DNA from: Trametes villosa
Lineage: Eukaryota; Basidiomycota; Agaricomycetes; Polyporales; Polyporaceae
Reading direction: 5' to 3'
DNA: 64,000 bases
Assembly (NCBI GenBank): GCA_002964805.2
Contig: PUDQ02000121.1
Coordinates: 1-64,000 of the forward strand
Positions 14,276 through 26,214 of the stretch are shown piece by piece. How positions within the stretch are numbered: position 1 is the stretch's first letter; every line of letters begins with the position of its first letter. The notes under the pieces were generated by a model. The model did no database searches and was not told where the DNA came from. It saw only the letters and a list, made by a program, of their open reading frames with translations. A program made the translations under genes and the position numbers.

Positions 14276-15157
14276 TCAGACGAGGCGGCGCGGGGGCTCC
14301 GTGGCGGCCTTCGCGTCCTTCTCCTGCTGCGCCTGCAGCTGGCGCTGCCACTCCTCGAACTGCTTGAACTTGGCCTCGCGCAGCGCGTGCAGCTCGCGCT
14401 CCTGCTGCTCCCGCTGGATGCGGTGCTCTGCCAGCTTCTGCATCCACGCGACACGCTCATCAGCCACCGGCGAAAGAAAAACAGGAGGGGAAGGGGGACG
14501 CACGGCTTTGAGGCTCTCGACAGTCACGAGCAGGTTGTTGAGCGTCGCCTCGGACAGCTCCGTGATCTACCCCTCACAGTCAATCTCACTTTCGGAGGCA
14601 TTCAGAGGGAATGGAAGGGGACGCACGGTGTCCGTCGCCTGCTGCACGATGTCCTTCTCGGGGTCCTCACGCACCGGCTCGCGCTCACGTCCCCAGGAGC
14701 CCGCACCCGGGCCCGACGCTGCTGTGGGGGAGTCGCGTCCCCAAGGTCCCCATCCGGGCCGCGCGCCGTCCTGCGGCGGCGCGCGTGCATCCCGCTCGCG
14801 ATCCCTGCCCCACCAGCCCCAGCGCTCCCAATGTCCGTGCCTCCCCTCGTGCCCGTGTCCATGCTGCGCTGCCTGCTGCTGTTCTTGCTGAGTCGGGGCT
14901 TGCGCTTGCTGCTGGGCGGGGTCGTTTGGGAAAGGGGACGGCGGGGGCGGGAGGGCGGTGGCGCCGGGCGGCGGGTAGGCCTGCTGGGGGATGCGGTCGC
15001 GCCAGCACTGCGCGCGGGCCTGCCAGTGGTGCCACTCGTGGGCGTCGTGGTGCCAGTGCCACCAGGTGGCGAAGCCGGCGCCGAAGGCGAACCAGAAGAG
15101 GCGGGACGTGCCGCGGCCGCAGCGGTACATGTGTGCCCAGTGAGCGTGGGGGTGCAT
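14276..15157 (-). CDS. Gene H: hypothetical His/Trp/Gln-rich protein, 251 aa
   Basis: Three exons (15157-14627, 14566-14504, 14437-14276) with matching phases give 251 aa. The N-terminus has one short hydrophobic stretch (LFWFAFGAGFATWW) followed by a His/Trp-rich patch (HWHHDAHEWHHW). A Pro/Gln-rich and then Gly/Trp/Arg-rich low-complexity middle follows, then a short helical exon (ITELSEATLNNLLVTVESL), and a C-terminal charged helix with heptad character (KLAEHRIQREQQERELHAL). This looks like a small single-anchor protein with a coiled-coil tail, but I recognise no family and give no function. It is head to head with gene P about 0.7 kb away. Broken copies occur at 26.2-26.9 kb and 40.3-40.9 kb, so this is the only intact H in the window. 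Confidence 0.7.
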
Positions 15158-15870
15158 CGTCGATAGATAGCTTCGGAGGGTGTAGTGCGATGAGACAGGT
15201 GCTGGAGAGAAGGTAGTTGTATGAGCTCGGGTAGCTTGGTAATGCGGAGGAGGCGGTGGACGGATGAGTGAGGGCTTACCGGAGGGCGGGGCGGTTATAT
15301 GGACCGCGGAGGGGTGCCGCGCCGCCGGGATGCGTCAACGGCGGGCGCGTGGCCTGCGGGGGGTGGTATGAAGCTGCCCGGCGCGGGGGCGCGAGGAGAT
15401 CTGGAGCGGGGGAGAGCAGCCTCTGGCCTGCGGAAGGAGGGGGTGTGCCGCAGGGCCACGGAGGCAGGCGCCGGAGCGGCCGAGAGTGCGCGTGTGCGTG
15501 TGCGGGCGGGCGGATTGGAGGGCGGGGGTGCCGAGAATCTTCGTGCTATGGCACAGGGAGGTCGATGAGCACGGATCGCGAGGGGGGCATCGCGGGAGGA
15601 CGCACGGACGGTCGGCGTAAGAGGCACGGCAGAGCAGAGCAGGGCGGAGGAGAGGGCGTGCCGCGCTGACAACACCCGGCCGGGCCTCCGCTTGACGCGT
15701 TCCCCCGGCCCCGCCCTGCACAGCTTTGTGACGCAATATTGTGACCCGCCGTGCCACCCGACTTTCTCGGACTCAGCTCTCGGACGCGTCCCCCTGCCGC
15801 TGCCACCACACACCCGCACGCGTCAATACGTGTTTGTTGCTCGATCTTGGGCCAATCATATTTCTCGTAA
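15158..15870. promoter_or_regulatory. Divergent H/P promoter region
   Basis: Head-to-head spacer of H (-) and P (+). It carries a GC-rich stretch, the sequence GTGACGCAATATTGTGAC near 15728-15745 with the palindromic core CAATATTG, and a CCAAT motif (GGGCCAATCAT) about 15 bp before the P start codon. Most of this spacer recurs upstream of P copy B at 26.9-27.8 kb, where a transposon is inserted at the point matching 15701-15708. A shorter diverged version lies upstream of P copy C. Confidence 0.55.
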
Positions 15871-17211
15871 ATGGCTACTCAGGCTGAAGATACTGTGGGT
15901 TCACCGCTTGTCAAGATGTTGCACTCACACCAACGTCTGAGAAGTACCGGTCGGCATATACGCCTTCAGCAGAGACCGATATCAATCAGCCAGGCGGTTC
16001 GAGCAGCCCACGACGCGATTGCATCCGCCACCACATCCTCCATCAGCACCTTGAGAAAGTCCTGCGGAAGTTGTCTTCTCCGACAACATCGGTGAGTGCA
16101 TATATGCGGCGGCACACTGATTACGGTATGTATATATCTGACCCACCGTCACACCCGCAACAGAGAGTTTCTCAAGGCCTCGCTTTGAGTGCCCTCTTGC
16201 GGGCTGAATCTGCCGCACGCGACCATGAGGACGTGCGAGTGGCAGGTGGGCTATCCCCAGATGACCTCACGAAGATCGCCCCGGTGCCTCTCCCGGTAAG
16301 CGTCATTACGCCAGACCTCCGATCCGCTCCTCTAGGATCTGATGATACTTGCTGCTAAAGCTTGTGTCAATATAGGCATTACGGCCAGCACTCCTCCAGG
16401 AGCTCGACTCCGCGCTCAAGGCCACGCTCCTAGCGATCGCAGAGTACTACTCGTCCGATGATACCCTGAACAACCGTAAGTCTGACGGCCAGCCGCCCAT
16501 CGCACAGAACCACTGACGATTTACTATCGCCCTAGCGGATACCCAAGATGATGACCGCCTGCGCAACGCGTCCCAACTACCTAGTCACATCCACGAAAGG
16601 CAAGCTACACTAGCCCGGCAACGCGCCGCTCTCCGCGAACACCGCGCCCGCGTCCTCGAGCTCGTCGAGCACATCAACGCCGTACGTTCCACCCTCAAGC
16701 TCCCGCCCACCCCCGCCCTCTGAACTACTCACTAAACCGCTTACCGCAGACTCAACCCGCCCTAGAAGAGCAGCTCACCACGGCGCTCACGACGCTCCCG
16801 CCACCCCTCCGCGCCGCACGCACCGCCCAGGCCGACGTACTCGCCGCGACCGTCGAGGCCGCGCTGCTCAAGCTCTCCCTCGTGCGCGCCCGCGCCCACC
16901 GCGCGCTCTACGCCTTCTCCCCTCCCCCCTCGTCCTCCAAGCCCTCCCCCACCACTTCCCCTGCGGCGACGGTGGCAGACGCGGTCGCAGCAGCGCACGC
17001 AGCCCTATTGGCGCGCGAGCGGGCGCAGGAGGCGGAGCGGCGCGCGCTGGACGGGCAGCTTGCCGCGTACGAGCGTATGCTCGGGCTCGTCGAGGGCGGG
17101 CAGGGGCGTGAGGGCGCGTTTGCGCAGGTCGTGCGGGATATGGCGCGCGTGCAGCGGGAGACGGAGGAGTGTCGGCGGGATTTGCGGAGACTCGGATGGA
17201 CGGGGGATTGA
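15871..17211 (+). CDS. Gene P copy A: hypothetical coiled-coil protein, 337 aa
   Basis: Six exons: 15871-15894, 15942-16091, 16164-16295, 16376-16475, 16536-16681 and 16750-17211. The total of 1014 bp is in frame. The protein is mostly helical. Exons 4-5 contain LRPALLQELDSALKATLLAI and an Arg/Gln-rich coiled coil (ERQATLARQRAALREHRAR). Exon 6 has two Ala-rich helices split by a Ser/Pro loop and ends with EECRRDLRRLGWTGD. There is no membrane segment and I recognise no family. Structure resembles subunits of cytoskeletal or kinetochore complexes, but that is only a shape argument. The short first intron (47 bp, donor GTGGGT) is placed by comparison with copy B, where the donor is GTGAGT. Copy B at 27.8 kb keeps every splice phase, so both are probably functional. 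Confidence 0.75.
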
Positions 17212-19312
17212 CCCTGGGGGGTCCCGGGGAGACGGGGCGCATCGCTCAGCCTTGTGGCTTATGGCTTGCGGACGATGCAGGGCTGTCTGGATTCCTCTCA
17301 TATGCTGCGAAGATGCTCAAACTTGGCGGAGGCGGCGCCTCCGTTTGAGCGATGTCATACACAAACAAGATCGGTTCTCGATTTCCCCCGGACCGGTCAC
17401 CGATCCTTCTCCTTACGATCCGCGAGAACGTAGCCATTGCTCCCATGGCGAGTTTTGCCCTGAAGTCCTGTCGGACGTGCACGCTCAGCTCGTCACCGCG
17501 TCTCCCCCTACATACACGCGGGTCGTAAAGGTGGGTCCTAGCAAGTTACAGCCCCCCACGAGATGTATGATGTTGACATGTAAGTATCTACCCACTGTAG
17601 TCATACTATGTACGCTCAGAATACCGACATACCACGTTCTGCCTCAGATGTGTGCAGAATACGACGCCGCTCGCGCTCCGCGGCAGCCGTGCGGGCTCAG
17701 AACGCGCCACAGCGCCGGCTGTCGCCCATCAGGGCGGCTGCGCGGCGCCCTCCGGAGTTTGTGTGGCATATTACCGCACTCTGGCATCCGTGGCTGCAGG
17801 GTTGGCTGGTCATTGCTATGTCTTGCTGCCCAGTTCTAGCTCACTCACGTCATCGACTTTCCGCGCCGAATGCACTGCGTGGCGCGGGCTGGGGACAGCG
17901 CACACGCGGCAAGAAGCTGTCGAACGGGACTGCGTGTCGGTGGGCGGCGCGTTGGCTCTCCCTGGGTTCGAGAGGATTCGTAGTTGTGCCAGTTGCAAGG
18001 CGCGAAGCTGCGAGTTCAATTGCGCACTGCGCCTGTCCGGAGGGGTTAACGTGACGGAGAACGTTCATAGCTCGTTTAAGTCTGCATGTATCCACATCGT
18101 CCCCCATGTTCTTGAACGCTTCGACGACGCGCAGGGCAGCATAGCGTCTTCGTGCAGCGTCCATCAGCGGCCTCGTCCGAAAGCTATCCATGCTCGTCGT
18201 AGGACTGACGTGTTTTCCGCCGCAGGCGGCGAGGCAAGGCCTCCCTGTACGCCCGATAATGGTCTCCTGGGGCAAATCATCCCCGAAGTTCGGGCCGACC
18301 GTCCATTGGACCTGCAGCGGCGGAAGAAGGTGGACTGGCGTGCCGTATGAATGACGGAACGTACCCTCTTACATCCGCAGATTGAGCTTCGGGCTCTCAC
18401 GGCTGTCCAACGGTGGGGGGGAGGGAGTCCGGGGATTGTGAACGGCGGGCCTGAAGAGATGGGTCGACCGACGAGCGATAGGGCCGACCTCCCTCCCGCT
18501 GCCCCCTTACCTAGCCTGCTTCCTCCTGCCCCCGACCCAGAGTGAAATGGGACGGCGCTGTACACTGGGCGCCGTCCCGAGCTCCCCACCGGCGTTGTAG
18601 GCGGCAGTTCGACATCATCGAAGCGAGCCAGCGTCACTTCCCCGGGCCGCCGTCGCTGAGCTCGCCGAGCTCAAGCCGATGAGGCTTCCCGTCATACTCC
18701 AAGCTCAACGTTTAACCACACGCCCCACTCCGCGATAGATCTCCCAAGACGGGCTCGGATGGGGCTTGGGGCGCAGTTGCGGTGGCGAGGAGGCCGACCA
18801 ATAAATAGATGTCGGAGTGTCGGCGAGGTGGACCGTGGAGGTACTAAGCTCTCAATGAAATAGGCGCCAAGCCGAGCGACTGCGAGTAGGAAGACCTCTC
18901 GGCAGGATGATTGATAGCCATGCCTTGCTCGCTAGGTCGGCTCGAGGGCGACAACAGTATGTGGCTATTCCCGCGGCGTTGGACCATCCCTGTTGGAGTT
19001 CGTGGGTCCAGGCACCCATCGGGTGATCCTGCAGGTAAGCACGAGGAGTTCATTTCCCCTAGTCGGTGACCGATGGGCGAGCGGGTATCGCGTGTCGCCG
19101 ATTATAGGTACGGCTGAATGGCCAGCGAAGCCCGAGGACGACGAGGGATCCCACTTGCGCTTCCCGCCGTCGGCTGTCATGGACATAGGCACGTCGGACT
19201 GGGCACGATGCAGTCAGCGCCGCGCTGATCGACACGGGGACGTAACTGCGAGATGGAAGGGGTGAAAAAGATAAATAGGTAAGTGGAGTATGATAGAACA
19301 AAGTGGCCAGAT
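17212..19312. other. Intergenic, no gene supported
   Basis: About 2.1 kb. The first ~90 bp after gene P also occur after P copy C. Open frames on both strands (for example minus 18637-18164) lack recognisable domains or consistent splice structure. A small perfect hairpin lies at 18549-18578. Confidence 0.45.
18549..18578. repeat. Perfect 10-bp inverted repeat
   Basis: GGGACGGCGC at 18549-18558 pairs with GCGCCGTCCC at 18569-18578 across a 10-nt loop. It is not followed by a T-run and belongs to no recognised gene. Confidence 0.75.
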
Positions 19313-20700
19313 CTACTGAGCCGAGCGAAGGGAACCGGACATGCCGGCGGGAGGACGGATACACAAGACAGGCTGGATCGCGGCCTTCGACACGAGGCGC
19401 ACCTCCTTCAGGTACAGCTGATCAAACATGATGGTCTCGCGGAAGCGTTCGTGGTACACCTTGTGGAGTGCCTGGAGAGGATGGTGAGGGCGCTGGGGAG
19501 GCGAGCAGACACCGTGACGCTAAGGTGAGACGTACCATGAACCTACGGACCTCCGCGGCTACGGTACTGACTAGCTTCGCGCGGGTGATCGGTCGACCTT
19601 TTCGGCCGTTGCGCCCTTTCTCGCCCGCCGCGCGCACGCGGTGCTGCTTGGGGAAAAAGCCGCCTGCGGGGGTAGGCTGGGCGCTGCAGTGAATGTCTCA
19701 GTCTCGTCGTGGTGAAAGACTCTATTGAGGTCTATGCTACCTGTAGTGAATGTCTAAATGTACAATATGAGCTACAGTGAGGATGGAAGAGATACCGCGC
19801 GGGCTTACCTCAGTCTCGTCGTGGTGAAAGACTGAGGACTGCAAAGCCCGCGCGGCGCGGAAACGCGATGCGCGACGGTCACGTGAGCGCGGCAAGAGCC
19901 AGGCGCCCGCGCGCCAGGCAGTCGCGGTCGGCATCCACAACAGGCGCCCGTCATCTACATCGCAGGTCAGCAACGCTCGTCTTCCGCATCGTGCGAGCGT
20001 GGCACTCACTCCTACGTAGATGCTCATCTTCTCGCCAATGGGGGCATCCGGATCGAAGGCCGGATCGTCCGTGAGGATATTTCACCCGGGCAGAGGAGAG
20101 CGGAGGAGAGCGGTACGTCGGAGAACTGCATGACGAGCTCTGTCTGGCAGGCCTGAGCGCGTGGGTGGGACCCGTAGTCGTCCCGCGACAATATCTGTGG
20201 GGAGGTGAGCATGTGAATAGCCTTCTTCCCCGCGCAACCACCCATATCGAACGGTTCGCAAGAAGGGCCTTCGTGATCCTCGACGTTGTCCTCCCGGGCA
20301 GCGGCCTTCTTTGCGCCTCCAGTCGCGTGCCAGATATCCCAGGCGCAATCTCCCCCCGCCACCTCCCCAGACTGCTCCATGAGTGGAGTGAAGTAGCGGC
20401 TGAAGAGGCCCCCGGGATTTGCTGCGTCGGCAGAGACGTACTCAGGTCCGTCGTTGCCGTTCATGACATACAGATTGCGCTTGACCAAGGCCCTGGCCCA
20501 TCCACAGTCTGGAGCTTTGAGCTTCACGTAGATCGAGCCCGTATGAGTCACCGCGAGGGTGCCTATTGGGTAGCCCATTCCCTACAGGTAGGTGTCAACA
20601 TGACCTTCGTACGTCGGTAGTTCCCACAACAACTTACGAGGGGAGGCTTATGGGGAGGTAGCAGACATGGAGGTCAGACCTTTTCAGTCTAGTGACTAGG
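19313..20700 (-). pseudogene. Gene Y copy 1: decayed copy of an unknown gene family
   Basis: Segments align with exons of intact copies Y2 and Y3. They include an exon-3 block with IGTLAVTHTGSIYVKL; an exon-4 block with ILSRDDYGSHPRAQA and, after a frameshift near 20090, PAFDPDAPIGEKMS; an exon-5 block with RKGRPITRAKLVSTVAAEVR; and a last exon with LYLKEVRLVSKAAIQPVL ending at 19313. Lesions seen: no GT donor where exon 3 should end (GATCACGAAGGCC against GAAGTACG in Y2), an ATAAGC where exon 2 should have GTRAGY, the frameshift, and no recognisable first exon. The intron between exons 5 and 4 is about 330 bp instead of about 55, and contains a hairpin element. Minus strand, same orientation as Y2 next door. 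Confidence 0.65.
19795..19855. repeat. 61-bp two-level hairpin
   Basis: CCGCGCGGGCTT (19795-19806) is the exact reverse complement of 19844-19855. Nested inside, CCTCAGTCT (19808-19816) pairs with AGACTGAGG (19829-19837). The inner part also occurs as a direct repeat near 19698 (CAGTCTCGTCGTGGTGAAAG). It lies in the enlarged intron of pseudogene Y1 and looks like a small foldback element or its remnant. Confidence 0.8.
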
Positions 20701-21028
20701 CCGTCATTCGCTGGTACTCACTGGGCTGAGTGCGAATACTTGCCCCCTTAGTATCACCGCCGGTAATGTCGCAGCGGAACATCATCCGTGCGGGAATGCG
20801 GCTACGTATGTGGCTGATCGCGCGGACTGCTGTGCACAACGTGTATACCACCGTCTGAGCACTCTAGCTTCCAGGCGTGTAGATGTCTACCTCGGCAATG
20901 ACAGGCGGTTTGTGGGAACACATATATACGAGAATACGAGGCAATCTATCGTACCATCATACACTGCGGTTCATACAGACAAGACGAACAAGAACCTCAG
21001 AGCCAATCTGCTCGCCGAGATTCAAAGA

Positions 21029-22367
21029 TCAGTACTCCATCCGATCCGTCTTGGAAAGGGGAGCGATACCAAATATCGGCTGAATCGTCGCCTTGGACTT
21101 CAGGCGCACTTCGATGAGGTAGATCTGAGCAAACTGGACGGCAGTGCCACGATGCTTCACGCTATGCCGCGTCTATACCGTGGGCCCCTCCCGTTAAAGA
21201 TGACATGCAAAGGTGAACGTTCAGGGAGACGTACCATGAGGTCTCGTACTTCGGCCGCTATCAGGCGAGCAAGTTCTGCCCGAGTGATGGGTAGGCCGTC
21301 TTTGCTGCTTCCGTGGCGTACACGGCGTTGGCGCGTCGAGTAGCCTCCTCTGAGCGGCGGGTTAACTTCTCGCGGCTGGCATTCTGAGGTGAGTGCTAGC
21401 ATTCATGAAGGCATTGCTAGCCGACGCTCACCGCTAGACATACGCTCAGCTTCTCACCAATGTCGGTGTTCGGGCCGAAGGCAGGCCGGTTCAGGGCGGG
21501 AGTTCCCCGCATGGCGAGGGCGTCTTCCAGGCAGACGCAGCATTGAAATAGAACGGCTTCTTTCTCGAGGGCATGCACTCGCGGCGCCAACTCGACGTAA
21601 TCATACTGGGCTAGTACCTGCGCCTGTCAGTGCGGCCATCAAACATAGTACACCCCGCAGGTGAGGGACGTACTTCATGCAGCTCAGTAGGAGCATCGCC
21701 CGTGTGGAGTTCGCTCTCATCGCTGGACGTGCCCGCAAGTAGAGCTGTCCCGCTGCGATGCACGTCCTCGGTGTTTTCTGCGCCGTCATCGTTGATAGTC
21801 TCCATGTGATGCCCTCTTTTGGCCGCCAAGGTATCGCCCGACTGCTCCGCGTCCTCCGCCTTGATATTCATATCACCTGCGAGAAGCAGAGCCGATACGA
21901 ATTCCGACTCCCGGGCATCCCCAAACGCAAATCCCGAACCGCGCAGGACGGGCGCATGGCCAATTGCACCGGAGGCCCAGGCCGTCAGGACAATCCCCCA
22001 TGACTCGGGCGCGAACTTGACGTAGACATCTCCTTCAGGCGTCACCGCGAGAGTCCCCATGGGCATGGAACAACCCTAATCGTTGTGGAGTGCCAGTGAG
22101 CACGGGTACGTGTTTCGCAACAACACAAATGGTGACTTACTGGAAGATATACAAGCATCCCTCGAACCTGCTGTACGGACCAGTGTTGCTCGCACACACT
22201 GACTGTGCATTGAACGCTCAAAAGAGGTATATCTCGGCTCGAAAGGAAGAACTGAGTCCCAGGCCGTAGAAGAGAAGCCTAACGCAAAACGGTGAGTTAG
22301 TATCGTCCTATAACAGCAGACACAAAACTACACCTACCGGAATGTATGTTGAGTGTTGATCCTCCAT
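21029..22367 (-). CDS. Gene Y copy 2: hypothetical protein, 346 aa, six exons
   Basis: Exons 22367-22338, 22278-22141, 22075-21674, 21617-21432, 21375-21235 and 21172-21029 join in phase 0 throughout (1041 bp). Features in order: N-terminal MEDQHSTYIP; the conserved GTLAVTPEGDVYVKF strand-like motif opening exon 3; an acidic, low-complexity second half of exon 3; QYDYVELAPRVHAL with a CCVC pair in exon 4; GYSTRQRRVRHGS and LPITRAELARLIAAEVR in exon 5; and YLIEVRLKSKATIQPI near the end. No membrane segment or known catalytic motif is seen. The exon-4 donor is chosen as GTGAGC because all three copies have GTGAG there in the same phase. The intact paralogue is Y3 at 32-33.4 kb, with identical exon phases. 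Function unknown; the family may be lineage-specific. Confidence 0.72.
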
Positions 22368-24560
22368 ATAGTCCCTAGGGGTGATAGGGATAGTAGTGCC
22401 GGGAAAAGGTGAGGGTGTGAATGGTCGAAGGCCGGTATGGAGAGTCCCATACTAATATATGTGCACCGGCGTGTCATTGAACGAGGCTCAGGACGCCAGC
22501 CACTGGCATAGGACGTGTATGGTACCGGTTATCCACTGTGCAGCCTGAATCGACAGCACTTTGCAAGGATATGCACAGGTCCGCCTTCCCTTGCCCGTAA
22601 AACGCCTGTCCCAGCACCTCAGTCGATGATCGGCTGATATCAGGCAAACACATCCTCGCATTCCGTGCCCCCTAAGCGCAACCTTGACGCGTGACGGTCC
22701 GCGAGGTCGGAATGATATCACCAGCTGGGCTACGTGACTATCGAAGGACATGCCAAAGTTAAACATCTCCGTCTTCTCTCAGACTCACTCGGTGACCGCC
22801 GTCACCGCGGGCCGCGACTCGACTCTTAGTATTAGAGCTTATTCGCAAACACGATGCGCATTGGGTAGGGCGGTTGTGAGCCAATCAAAACACAAGGATT
22901 CTGGGCTCAGCCAATCAAATCGCAAGGATTTTTGGGTGTCAGTTTTGCGATGAACCTCTATCGCTCGCGACTACCCCTTCCTGCAGGCCAATATTAATAT
23001 CCGGATGATATACCCTCTCCTGCAGGTGGGAGGGGGCACATCGCCTAACATCTGGGAAGTCACATGTGCGGACGTACGGTGACTCGCCGCTTTGGTCACA
23101 GTGAGGCGTGCCGCGACACCACGTGCAGCACAACTGCGCTGCGATTTCCAAAGTAACGATTGTCTTCCGCCCCCGAACGCGTAGCTGGTTTACGAGCCTA
23201 TTTCCAAAGCAACATGAGGCAAGGGCAGTGGGGAGAGCCTCGTGCTTCGGACCCTTACTAAGTTGCTAAATGAGCGAGAGGCTGCAGGGCGACCTCAGGG
23301 TGGGATGCTATGGGCGCGCAGCTCGCGAGGACGTCTTTGCCTCAGCGTCAGCGGACGAATCGAACCTCGTTTTACGGGCCAGAGCTGGCGGAGGGGGCAA
23401 ATTGCAACTCAAGGTGTGCAGTCTAGGGCGCGGGCGATCAGCCCACCGGCGGTCGCCAGCTCCCCGAGCCCAAATTGGCCGGTGTAAATGACGGATAATT
23501 ATGCAGGGGTCGCTCTAGTGGTGAAATAGCCTCCCTTTGTGAAGGGAAACGGGCTGAATGCCCAAGCAATCGTTGCTTACACTACGGGTTGCTCTGGACG
23601 TTCGCCGGAGCTTGGCCGGAGCAGACGTTTGAGTACCTCTAGGTACCTCTAGAGCTGGTTGTCCGTGCGCTTAGCACGTCTGTACGGCCCTCACCCAGAG
23701 CAGTGCGAGCTCTCAACCATCGGATTGACTCGCATACCGTGAAGAATGCTGTAAACAGTTGCTTGCGACGAGAGTGCGGTCAGTGGTCGACCAAGGCTCT
23801 CCGGCAGCGCTCCGGTCAACGGGATGAGATTAACCCAAATTCACACTCCGAAAGCCCACCCTTCTGAGGCTGAGGTGAATGACAGGTTAATTACCGTAAA
23901 TGACCCACGCTAATTAGCCCAGAGCTGATTGACCCGACCTAATCGCCCCCGCCCTACACAGTGTGCACGTTCCTGGATAGCGCCCATTGATCAAATACTT
24001 AAAGCGAGCATTCACTATTCACTACAGTGGGCACGAATGGGCCATACAAGTACAAATTGGCCGCTCACAAAACAGAAATCGCCTCTGGGAAATGCTTTTG
24101 AGCCCAGACATGCCTAATAGACCGTCTTGTACAGAAAAAGGGCACAAAACCCGCTCTATATGGCAGTTCACTGGTGCGTTGAAAGTTTGAAGGGGTTCGG
24201 ATGAGTATCACAGCAGTTATGAGCCTCTCGAGGCTCGCTAGGCGGAAATGTGGCTCGGCGCCTAAATAGTCGATGAAGCGCCCAACATCCGCAGCGCGTC
24301 GCGCGTCGACCGCGCCTCCCAGTCCTGCTCACACCTACTCTCAACCCAATGGTCCGGGCCGTCGTCGATCACGTAGCAGGCCGGGGGAATTCCTGTGTAT
24401 AGTTCATTACTCCATAAAAGCTGGGATGAAACCTGCGTTCACGCGCGTAGCGAGCCATTTCGTCTCTGACGGCCGCTTGTAAGTATGCTTCCTGGAAGGG
24501 GTATGCCTGTTGCCGTCCGAACAAGCCGTTTTATAGAGCCCGAAAGCCCTTCTCACATTA
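22368..24560. other. AT-richer intergenic region
   Basis: About 2.2 kb with lower GC than its surroundings. I see no gene. It contains CCAAT-bearing direct repeats (22879-22930), a fragment near 23038-23060 resembling the foldback arms at 31.4-31.5 kb (shared CATCGCCTAAC), and a small 10-bp tandem GTACCTCTAG near 23632. Probably relics of mobile elements (inference). Confidence 0.45.
22879..22930. repeat. Direct repeat, 22 bp, two copies 30 bp apart
   Basis: AGCCAATCAAA followed by ACACAAGGATT at 22879-22900, and AGCCAATCAAA followed by TCGCAAGGATT at 22909-22930. Both carry a CCAAT box core, but no gene start follows closely. Confidence 0.7.
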
Positions 24561-24840
24561 CAAATCCGTGCTGCCCATCACACGTACACCCTTGGGACAC
24601 ACCAAGCCTCGCATGCTTCTCAGATGATCTAAAAAATAGGTGAAGTAGACATCGCTGGCACGAGCGGAGGTAGCCGCAAGACGGGTCTGCAAGGCCTGAT
24701 TAGCCTCTAAACGGCGTGAAAGGAAACACCTGAACGACATACCGCCGGGTTTTGTGTACGCACAGTAACAGCCATACTGTACAATATATCGGTATACTAC
24801 AATCCAGAAAGTCGTGACGATCATAACGAAACTCCACATG

Positions 24841-26155
24841 AACCAAACCTATGCAACGGATATCTCCTGCGTGTGCTCAAACGGCTGGCAGACGCCCCTC
24901 TCCTCCTTCGCCCCCAACCCGCCATCGCCAAGCTCGCCTATGCTCATATGCTGCACCTCCGACGCGGGGCTGATCGGCCCAGACGAGTCGGGCAGCGACG
25001 ACGTGTCCGACCCGTTGTACATCGGCTCCTGGTGCACGGGGTCGTACGCCGGGCGCGCAGCCGGCGCCGAGACCGTGTTCTTCCGGGCCGTGAACAGCCC
25101 GCCGAACTTCTGCACGGGCGTCGACGCCGGCGAGGCGGTGTCCGACTGCGGCGGCGGCGGTGGAGGCGGCGCGGGCGCCTAGCCCTTCGCAGGCTCGGGC
25201 TCTGCGCTCGTCCATAACCGGAAGCCCCACCGTGACGCGGTGCTGCCCTGCTTCGAGTGCGTGGGCGGCGGCGCGGGCTTGCCCGTGCTCGTAGCTATCG
25301 ACGCGGGGATGCCGACGTTGTTGTCCGCGATTAACGTACGCAGCGCACGCACGCAGAGCTCGGATGCCTCGTGCGCCTCGTGCGCCTCGGAGAGGTCGCG
25401 CTTGTTGTCGTCGAGCTGTTGCTGCATGAGCTGCATCTGCTTCCGCAGCAGCTCCACCTCGATGTCACCGACGGAGACGGGTTCGGGCTGTGTGACGGAC
25501 CCGCGCCCGAAGAGGAGCGACACGCGGCGGTTGTGCGAGGGGGCACGCTCGGTCGGCGTGGCGTCCGGCGACATGGGGCCCGGGGACGGAGGTGGCCAGG
25601 AGCCGGCCTCCTCATATGCATTGGCCAGAACGCCAGAGTCGGAGACGGAGGATATCCTGCGATGACCCATGCGTCCTGCGGAGGAGCCGGTCAAGGGCTG
25701 GAAGGACGAGCGGCGCGAAGAGGGCGGCCCGCTGAGCGATGCATGCGAGGGGGGTGGCCGGGACATCGGGGCGTAAGATTCGAAGCGACGCTCATCCGCT
25801 TCTCCGTCTGCAGCAGAAGCACGTTCGTCAGCAGGCCGACGGGCGGGGAGCGCAAAACGGCAACGCACCTGCTCTCCTCGACCTTCGTGCGCAGCATCGA
25901 GATCGTCTCCTCGTCCTCCCTGCGCTGGTTCGCCGCCTCCTCGAGCTCGTTCTCGCACCGGAGGCACTTCTCCGTGACGTGCTCCAGCGCCTCCTTCAGG
26001 CCCTGCTCGCGCGTGCGGGCCTCCGCCAGCTGTTCCGTGAGCGCATCGCGCTCCTTCGCGGTCTCCCCGAGCTCGAGCCGGAGCAGGGTCACGATCGAGG
26101 CAAGGACGTGGGTGTCGAGCGACTGCGGCCGCGGCGGGTTGGGCGAGTTCGGGAG
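24841..26155 (-). pseudogene. Gene X copy 1: 5'-truncated coiled-coil gene with internal stop
   Basis: Reads from about 26155 down to 24849. A coiled coil (RLELGETAKERDALTEQLAE, then EELEEAANQRREDEETI by sense) is followed by an intron, a Ser/Pro-rich linker (SSRRSSFQPLTGSSAGRMGH), a second helix (VELLRKQMQLMQQQLDDN), a conserved block ELCVRALRTLIADNN, a Trp motif (ASRWGFRLWTSAEPEP) and a disordered tail ending HTQEISVA. A TAG at 25179-25181 replaces the GGG found in copy X2, with the frame open on both sides. No start codon or N-terminal exon is present; the 5' side runs into broken gene H. I do not recognise the family; two coiled coils suggest a scaffold-type protein (inference). Confidence 0.7.
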
Positions 26156-26214
26156 CGATGATCGGAAAGCCTCTCGGCAGCCTTATGCATGTTGTGCTAC
26201 TCGAGGACCACAGC

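Noticed and set aside
15871..17211. Assigning gene P to an augmin or kinetochore subunit
   Set aside because: Only general coiled-coil character supports it; no diagnostic motif is visible.
23510..23660. tRNA-like A-box sequence (CTCTAGTGGTGAAATAGCC)
   Set aside because: No B box at the right distance and no cloverleaf could be folded.
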